A stretch of 64,000 bases of DNA. Origin: Taeniopygia guttata. Taxonomy: Eukaryota > Chordata > Aves > Passeriformes > Estrildidae. The position numbers and the translations under genes are program-made. Location of the stretch: assembly GCF_048771995.1 (NCBI RefSeq), contig NC_133036.1:17453001-17517000 (forward strand), read 5' to 3'. Below are positions 57,001 to 64,000 of the stretch, piece after piece (position 1 is the stretch's first letter; every line of letters starts with the position of its first letter). The notes beneath the pieces are model-generated. The model was not told where the DNA came from and did not search any database. It worked only from the letters and a program-made list of their open reading frames with translations.

Positions 57001-58632
57001 TAAATAGAAGTTGAGAAGCAAGGCACATCCCTGTTGTAACGATGTGCTGAACAAACAAAAGACATCCCTTTGTATTCAGGAAATGGACTATTATCTTGTC
57101 CTTCAATACTCAGATGCTTTCCCTTAGTAAAAAATTTTAATAGATAATTTTACAGCTGGATAACATTTGACCTTGGAACTGCTCATTGAAATCAATGAGG
57201 CAAGCTGATTTTTATGCAGCATCTATGCACTAAAAAGGCACTTTAGGCAATTCCAAACATGAGACAGCATAGCAGGAAACACTGAAAGTTCCTTGAAACA
57301 TGAAAGAGCTTGTATGCTCTACAAGGCTTGTAGATACTTCTTTGTACGCTTCTAAACAAGTGTTATGTGTTTTGTCATAGTGGGACTCATAAAAAACATC
57401 CACAATTGCTGCACGCACAAGGAGATGCAGTGATCCTAAGACTTTTATCACAACAGATTATTTCTAGCAGTTTGGGTGTTTTTTAATTGAAAAATCTCTC
57501 CAAGGACTATCAGCGTGTTGTTTTTGTTGTTTTTTTTTTTTTCCAAGACAACCACTGCTGTTAAATGGACTTGTTTTAATAAGAGCTCAGCTGAAGCCTG
57601 CTATGAAAGACTCGTATTATTAATATTAAATCTCAGCATTTTGAGCTTGGAAATCAAACCCATACCACACTATTAATTTGGCAGCACATCTTTTAAATAT
57701 CATGGATTCTATTTGTAGGTTAATTATTCTTTGTTGCTTGAAGCCACACTTTACCAAGAAGCAAATTCCTTGATCCAGCTATTGAATGTGTAGTAATTCT
57801 GATGATTTCCTATTCATGGAATAAATCCCCACATAAACATGTGTTAGTGTATTTAACAGAGTCCTGATTTCTGGACACCCTAATTTGCAGAACAACTCTG
57901 GTCTGAACTGAATTTATGGCTCATTAAGGTATAAAAGCCAATGTGAAAAGAAATTCAAACCTACATTTGAGTTTGAAATCAAAAAGGAAATCTGGGGAAA
58001 ACCAAAGAACTGGTTCTACTCAACTGGTCACCCTCCTTGACAGACACATTTAGTGTAACAATCTTCAGCAACATTTTCCCCAGAGACAGCAAATCCACAC
58101 TTGATCCCTGCCACCTGAGGTCTGCTAAAAGCCCACTAAAAATCACATTTCAGTTTTGAAACACTGAGTTCTATAACATGGATCAATTAACCCCTGCAGG
58201 ATACAAATTAAAGATTAATTTTTTGCTGATTATTATATACTTAATTCATTTTCAAGAACAATTCACTAGAGCATGTCAATTTCATTATTTTTTTTTAAAA
58301 CTAGGATTCAATTTTGCATTTCTATCATATTCAAAAAAATAATTTTCAATGTAACTCAGTGGGATATTCATATGTGCTCAGAAGCTAATGAGGTATGGGA
58401 AATAGATATGCTATCATAAAAGGAAAATTACTAAATGAGAAAAAAAGATTTTAAAAAGGATCTCTTAGAGTAAAAAAGAAAATTTCACCATCAAATGGGA
58501 CTTCTTCTTCACTATATCTCTGGTTTTTGTCATCCCAAGTGGCCTGTTCATTTATGTAACTATTTTGGAACATTCTCCTGCTTTTACTGATTGAAAGAAT
58601 CCTGTTCATTAAACCTCTTTTAAAGAAGTGTT
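54043..58632. other. Unannotated AT-rich stretch, CpG-containing segment near 55.7-56.2 kb
   Basis: No gene or repeat was recognised. From about 55690 to 56190 there are more CpGs than nearby (GAGCGAGTAATTGCTC, ATCCGAGCGGTTTAATTCCG, GACGTTGACCACGG), which gives an unmethylated or enhancer-like impression. The rest is AT-rich with short chance frames. Confidence 0.45.
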
Positions 58633-58653
58633 AAAAAAAAAAAAAAAAAAAAA
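58633..58653 (+). repeat. Poly-A tract (21 A)
   Basis: An uninterrupted run of 21 A. No upstream sequence could be recognised as a retroposed copy, so it is listed only as a homopolymer. Confidence 0.9.
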
Positions 58654-59603
58654 GCCAAGGTAAAGAATTGTATAAAGACCATTTCAAAAATAAAGCTGTG
58701 CTCATTCTCTTTTGTTAATTCTGGTCTGACTATAGCACATAAGTGGTTCTCTAGACCAGACACACAGTGAGGGGAGCTGCTCAGGAGCACTCCCTCCTTG
58801 CTGCTCAGTGAGCTGCGAATTCTCCTTCTCCTCCTGTGGCCCGAGTGCCCCTTTCTCCCTCAGACAGACTGGCTGCTCAGTGCTTTCCCAGCTCCTCACC
58901 ATATTCCAGTTTTAATGAAATCTCTGTTTGGCTTAGATTTGCCTGCTTGCACACTAAATTCTGGCAATTGCGTCAAGATGGGATCATTTGTGAGGGCTGA
59001 TCCAAAGGCTCAGATATTCCAGGTGAACATGTGCCCTCGTGTTATGATGATACCTGATGGAAGGCTGGACTCCAGTTTAATGTCTGACCCTCCAACCAAC
59101 TGGCAACTGTTGTTGGAAAAGTACTGTTAAATCTGAATTAAAAATTCTCTTTAATTAAGAGCTACATGTTCAGAGAAAGTTAGTGAAAGATGTCTCCAAG
59201 CAGAGTAAGGAAAATACATATTCATATTCTGATAAGGCAATCAAGATGTTGATGTTAATATTAGAGCAATAACTTTAATTGTATTTCAGCAAACGAATGG
59301 CAATTAGAAAACAAATTATCTCAGAGAAGCATGTCTGCTGCACAGCTTAGCCCCCAAGGCAAGCCAAAAGCTAAACCTTTTTCTTGAATTTTAATGTAGA
59401 AGATAAATAGACACACCTCTGGAATTATTCTAAACAGAAATACCATAAACGGCTTAAAGTTACTCTGAGACACAAAAGTAAAAAATTCCTTTCCTCTTGA
59501 ATCAGGATCTTTGTTGCCACAAGAACCATTAGCATGCAAGAGTAAAATATTGCTCTGCTTTAAAGATGAGGAAATGTAACAGATGTTGGCCATGTGGTTT
59601 TAC
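58654..59603. other. Unannotated stretch
   Basis: No gene or repeat was recognised. The 110-codon plus frame (58798-59130) begins in a leucine-rich run and lacks recognisable domains; probably chance. Confidence 0.5.
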
Positions 59604-59725
59604 TGTCCCAGTTTGACCTCCCCAGCACCGAGTCCCTGCTTACACACTCGTTTCCCCCACGCTGGGGTGTGGGAGAGAGGCAGGAGTGTCAAAGTGAGAA
59701 AACTCGTGGGCTGAGATGAAGACAG

Positions 59726-59731
59726 TTTAAT
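59726..59731 (-). terminator. ATTAAA polyadenylation signal of LTR-B
   Basis: Minus-strand ATTAAA lies in the U5-proximal part of LTR-B, in the position where LTRs carry their polyadenylation signal. The variant hexamer and the separation from U3 by the inserted LTR make function doubtful. Confidence 0.45.
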
Positions 59732-59789
59732 AGTAAAGCAAAAGCCGTGCACACAAGCACAGCAAAACAAGGAATTCATTCCCTGCTTC

Positions 59790-59794
59790 CTGTG
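59790..59794 (+). repeat. Left target-site duplication of LTR-A copy 3
   Basis: CTGTG directly precedes the LTR start; CTATG (60475-60479) directly follows the LTR end. One base differs. Removing the LTR and one 5-mer rejoins LTR-B as GCTTCC, TATGGGCAGG-type sequence, in line with the expected uninterrupted LTR-B. Confidence 0.7.
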
Positions 59795-60474
59795 TGTGGG
59801 AACTCAAAATATCCCTCAGACATTTTTGGAGGTTCCAGGTCCAGGTCAGAAGCATTTCAGACCCTGAAAGCAGCTGGAAACAGCTGTGATTTTGAGTTTG
59901 AGCTATGGAATGATTTACCAACCTTGCAGGAAGAACAAGATGTCACAAATGTTTAGATATGAGAGTAGAAGTAGTCACAAAGTAGAGGGGAGAATTTTTG
60001 AGTGCTGTACAAGGTGGTTTTAGTTTTGTACATGGGGGTCAGAGGTTTTAAGATGGAGGGATTTGGGCCTGCCCTGTCCTCCCTCTTTCTCCTTCCTTAC
60101 CTCCGTGTTCTTGGTGATGTTGGCACTCACAGATTGGTTTAGAGTAGAAAAGCACCATTTAATATAGGTAATAGGCATTGGGGGAAAACTATAAACATGT
60201 AACACGCAATGTACCATATAAAAGACAGCAGCAGCCCTGGGCGGGGAGAGAAGAAGCAGTCGGGAGTCAGAGAGGATGTCAGGGTGTGTGTGTGCCTCTG
60301 CCTGAGCTGTGAGCAAACCACAGCAGCCCCAGAAGAAAATCTTTTAGATAACTTGCAATAAAGTACCTTGAGACCGAACGACAAGAGGCTGCTGAGTTTT
60401 CTTTGGAAGCTCGGGTTGGAGGAGAAGTTTATCCACCACACAGAGCCACCCCCAACCTAAGGTGGTCTTCGACA
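59795..60474 (+). mobile_element. Complete LTR of family LTR-A, copy 3, nested in LTR-B
   Basis: This 680-bp unit starts TGTGGGAACTC and ends CTTCGACA. It has the same U3-R-U5 order as copy 1, a TATA box (60217-60224) and AATAAA (60357-60362). Over about 335 bases from the TACATGGGGG block to AATAAA it differs from copy 1 at about five positions. It interrupts LTR-B and is flanked by 5-bp duplications CTGTG/CTATG, so it is younger than LTR-B. No internal retroviral sequence remains: a solo LTR. Frames of 98-100 codons on its minus strand match those in copy 1 and are repeat-derived. Confidence 0.88.
60217..60362 (+). promoter_or_regulatory. LTR-A copy 3 core promoter and polyadenylation signal
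   Basis: TATAAAAG (60217-60224) and AATAAA (60357-60362) are preserved with the same spacing as in copy 1, and the intervening GGGCGGGGAG region is identical. The conserved core suggests that this family was recently transcriptionally competent; present activity is unknown. Confidence 0.6.
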
Positions 60475-60875
60475 CTATGGGCAGGCAGGTGTTCAGCCAT
60501 GCCCAGGAGAGCAGGGCCACATCCCATGGAACTGCTCCTCAGGAACACAGAACACATTCACCCCAAACATCACCCCCTTCCTTCCTTTCCCACCCCATTC
60601 TATACCCTGGGAATAATGTCACATGGTCTGCAATGTCCCCTGGGTACCTGGGGTCACCTGTCCTGGCTGTATCTCCTCTTGGCACCTTGTTCCCCCCCAG
60701 CCCCTTGCTGGTGGGATGAGGAGCTGGAAACTCCTTGGCTCTCTGTAAGTCCTGCCCAGCCACAGCCAACACATCCCTGAGCTACCAACATTCTGATCCC
60801 AGACCCAAACCAGAGCACTGGAACAGCTACCATGAGGAAAATTAACTTCAGCCCAGCCCAGCCCAGCCCAGCACA

Positions 60876-63800
60876 GAAGAGTAAATGATTTCCATTAGGG
60901 TAAGATTTAGAGCACAAATGCAGTATGAATGGTTCAAGGTGAATTTCTGCACTACCTCTCAGTGCTGTGCTGTTGCACAGGGACAAACCACAGCTACAGC
61001 CACGTTATTTTCTGAAAGAAATAAATACTTCCCCTGCTTGTATCTGATCTAAAAAATAATGCTGGTAAGGTTCATTGAATCCTGTCTCACCTGGAAAGGC
61101 CATGGCAAGCCAGGGTGTGACTCACTGTGCCAAGAGCTAGACTGGGTTTTCACCAGTGAAACTGAGAACTAAAATCTGGTGTAACATTTCCATATGCAAA
61201 GTTATCTCCTCTGAGAAAAATGCCTCCTTCCAACAAAAATATACTCATCTTTCAAGCCATTAGTGTGTTTGCTTCTCCCCAGTCCATTCCCCCAGGACAA
61301 TATGCCCCATCTGTCAGGATGAAAGTCTTGTTCCTGTGATCCATTCACCTCACTGCTGTGGACTTTCTGGTCTGTGTGACTTGGCATTGACTGTATTTTG
61401 CTAAAACAGTTGTAGCACTGCTCAGGCATTACTCAGCTCTCTGTGGTTTCAGTCATGCTATTTAGAAAATTTATCGAATCTTTGTATCAAGCCTGAATGG
61501 TTTTAATGATGCTGCAACTGAACCCACACAGATTGCAACAGAACATTAACATTTTCAAACATGAAATTACACATAAATGGTGAAAAGATGGCCTGCAACT
61601 GAGATCTTGATCCTTAAAAATCTTCTTCCTCAGAAAGGAAATCAGGGACAAATTCTCATTGTACCTGCAATGCAACAGTCCATCTTGGTTCTACAAAGCA
61701 ATTAAGTACCTCATTAACTTTAAGCACCTGCTTAATTCCCATGGCTTTGAAGCCACTGGGAGTTAACTGCTTGCTCCTGAATTTGCTCTGGAAAAATATG
61801 CTTGTTAAAACTTTGGGGAAAAAAAAAAAGAGGATTATGTCTTCTACAAACTTCTTTCAGTCTGATTTAATAAACTTTATGACACTTGAAATTCATCTTT
61901 GTCACAGAAAGAATCAGACTGGGCCCCAAATGCATGATGATATTTAGGCTGTGTTGTCACACAGTGCATCAGACATTATGTGGTCACAACAGTCTATTCA
62001 GAATTTGGAATTTTACTGATCCTGTGTCATCTAATAGCTATTGGGAAAGCAAGAAAGAAAGGTCTAGACAAAAAAAAAAAACAGTAATAGGCATCTTCTT
62101 CATGGAGTCTTTCAGGAGACTGACCAAAATATTTTTAATGAACACAATGTTCTTTCTTTTTAGCTTGAGTTTTACTCTGAGGACTCCAAGATATGCATGA
62201 AAAGCATGAGATATATTGTCAAGAATGTCAAGCTGGTGGTGGCCAGCTGTTTTACAACATTTTAAACACAGGTACATAGGATATGGCAGCCTCAAAGTAT
62301 CTCTGTTCTCATTGAAGGAACAGCTGATGAAATACAGATTGAGGCTAAAGGTGTAGCAGAGACTCTTCCAAAGTGCACCAGGTAAATTGTGTGCTGTATT
62401 TCGCAGAAAATTAAACATCCAGTGCCAGATCTCCTGGAAATATGTCCAGAGGAATAGCTAAGGAACAGCTCACTAAACTACCCACAACCACCTTTACACT
62501 AACAAATATATCAAAGGGTTTCATTCTACATTGTGAGCTTCATTGTGATGCACCAATGCGTATACATATATCTCAATAAATAAATATGTCCTCTGGACTG
62601 CTGAACAATTGAGAGAATGTATCTGAAAATTTTCTGCCCTCTATTCTGAAATAAATATTTCTTATTGTCTTGGTTATCTAAACACATCTCTTTTCACACA
62701 ACATATTGATCACAGTGCTTTTCTCATAGAAGCTGTTAATGTTCCCAGGTGATTAGAGGGCTTCTTAGGAACTTTTCTTCTGAACAGTGAGGTAAAACCC
62801 CAAATCTCAGACACTGCCCCATTCAGCTGGTGGTATCAGTGATGCAGCACAAACCTGTTAGCTTCACAGTAGTCATTTAAGACACAGTGTCTCACCCACA
62901 GTACTGAGTCTTTTTCTTCTAGCCAGGAATTCAACTTTGGGAATAAAACATTGGAAATTTGGCTTATTGTTAATTTTTGGTAGCATTATCATTTAAATTA
63001 ATCAATGGTGGATCAATGAGTCTTCCACCAAAAGTGTGATATTTTTATGTCACGGACCATTTGCACAAGTTGGGAGTTTTTAACTGTTTTTGTTTAGCTT
63101 TCCAAATGTAAATTAACTTTTCCAATAACCTTTTCAAGCAGTACACTCTCTTAAGATGTATTGTGAACACCACTTCTCAAATATGTCTGCATCGCCTTAA
63201 CAACAAAAGACAGTGAAAAGCTACTGAGGAGAATCCAAAGGGCCATTGGATTAAAATTCATGAAGGGCATTTTCTCCCTTCAGTGTCAGAAGTAATTGCA
63301 TACACACTGAACATTATAGTAGTTCCAGAAGTTGCAAAGACATAAGCAGAAATTCAAATGTGTTGCAATCCTTCTCATCTGCTAACATCTTTCTGCATCT
63401 GATCCGCTGATTTCTAGCCCTAAAACTGTGATTGAAGTGGTCACATGACTTAGGTAACAGTCTAAATCAGAAAAACTTAATTATTTCCAATGTCGGTGAT
63501 GTTTTAAGAAATATGTCTGATAAAAACAGTGCTCCTACTGATGTCATGTGGGTATGGATCAAATGGAAAAAGATCCTGTAGTGACTCCTAAGTTACAAGC
63601 TGAATATGAAAATGTATCAAGCACACACATAATTCACATTTTTCTATCTCTCATCATATTTTTTTTTGTCTATTTGAAGCAAAAAACCTTTACTGAGCAC
63701 ACCAGCTCCTATTTAGACTCTTAGAACCAAAGCTCCTTAGATTTACACCACAGTGTGTTAAAATTCACCAGGAAGCTTCAGTGTAGAGCACACTCCACCT

Positions 63801-64000
63801 TTTCCTTATTTAAAAAAAAAAAAGTTTCGAAAACAAATCCATCACATTTAGCATTTGTACATGGTACTCAGCTGACAGGCTTAAATGTTACTGAGTGACA
63901 GAACTGGTACAAATCCGACTGCAGCCCTGCCTATTGCAGCAATTTGAAAGTCAAGGGGACCCTTTCTAGTCTGGGAGGAAATAAGAGATTTTTCCCCTAA
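60876..64000. other. Unannotated AT-rich right end
   Basis: No gene or interspersed repeat was recognised. Frames of up to 126 codons (62038-62418, -) overlap frames on the other strand and have no domain. Short A runs lie at about 61820, 62070 and 63811. Confidence 0.5.

Larger units (their letters stand above)
59604..60875 (-). mobile_element. LTR-B: older endogenous-retrovirus LTR interrupted by LTR-A copy 3
   Basis: Read on the minus strand, it starts TGTGCTGGGCTGGG at 60875, continues with GAAGTTAATTTTCCTCATGG and GCTGAACACCTGCCTGCCCA, is interrupted at 60474-59795, and resumes with GAAGCAGGGAATGAATTCC. It then runs through ATTAAACTG to GTCAAACTGGGACA at 59604, so it has TG...CA ends. 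From memory this is a widespread bird LTR family opening TGTCCTGGTTTTGGCTGGG and containing 'agttaattttcttcatagtagctgg'; the family name is not assigned. Without the insert it is roughly 590 bp. No internal retroviral genes flank it, so it is a solo LTR. No clear target duplication was seen, consistent with age. Confidence 0.8.

Noticed and set aside
1-64000. CRISPR arrays, tRNA or rRNA genes, bacterial operons, satellite arrays
   Set aside because: Direct-repeat/spacer structure, tRNA box motifs and rRNA sequence were looked for and not found; the tandem arrays present are LINE-internal minisatellites.

Overview
This looks like non-coding avian nuclear DNA, probably from a songbird. The interspersed repeats are almost entirely CR1 LINE 3' ends. 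Many of these end in the CR1 tail octamer (ATTCTGTG/ATTCTATG type). The rest are endogenous-retrovirus LTRs of types known from passerine genomes. No mammalian SINE or L1-like sequence and no bacterial gene architecture was seen. Bird is well supported; passerine rests mainly on recollection of the LTR families and is less certain.

I could not support any host protein-coding gene, tRNA, rRNA or other RNA gene. The window is intergenic or intronic, and the sequence does not decide which. Open reading frames are short. Most of those above about 180 codons lie in repeats: the LTR and flank near 10.3-10.9 kb, and the CR1/minisatellite blocks at 13.3-14.3 kb and 43.8-44.7 kb. The exceptions I noted are a 217-codon plus-strand frame at 45.4-46.1 kb and a 149-codon minus-strand frame near 37 kb; neither has a recognisable domain.

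Layout. A short solo LTR lies at about 1.0-1.2 kb. A CR1 3' end follows a 25-T run at 3.6-3.9 kb. One full LTR of a second family (LTR-A) spans 9.8-10.5 kb (+). A CR1 cluster at 12.0-14.0 kb ends in a 22-unit GGGACAGACN minisatellite. From 14 to 25.6 kb the DNA is AT-rich and largely repeat-free, and it includes possible conserved regulatory blocks. A minus-strand CR1 lies at 25.6-26.0 kb and a plus-strand CR1 at 28.3-28.5 kb. A truncated LTR-A copy lies at 30.7-31.3 kb (-), followed by a small CpG-rich patch at 31.5-31.8 kb. CR1 fragments occur at 36.5 and 38.7-38.9 kb. The longest CR1, at 43.5-44.5 kb (+), contains a 50-bp tandem repeat and the same GGGACAGACN-type repeat. A GC-rich patch at 45.5-46.1 kb carries an RFX X-box-like site. 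Further CR1 fragments lie at 47.6, 51.8-52.3 and 54.0 kb. At 59.6-60.9 kb an older minus-strand LTR (LTR-B) is split by a young plus-strand LTR-A copy.

The most informative structures are the nested LTR insertion with its near-perfect 5-bp target duplication, the three related LTR-A copies, and the two CR1 copies that carry the same internal minisatellite at different lengths. No new defence, mobile or metabolic system is evident. Statements about conservation, enhancers or hairpin RNAs are inferences from motif content only.
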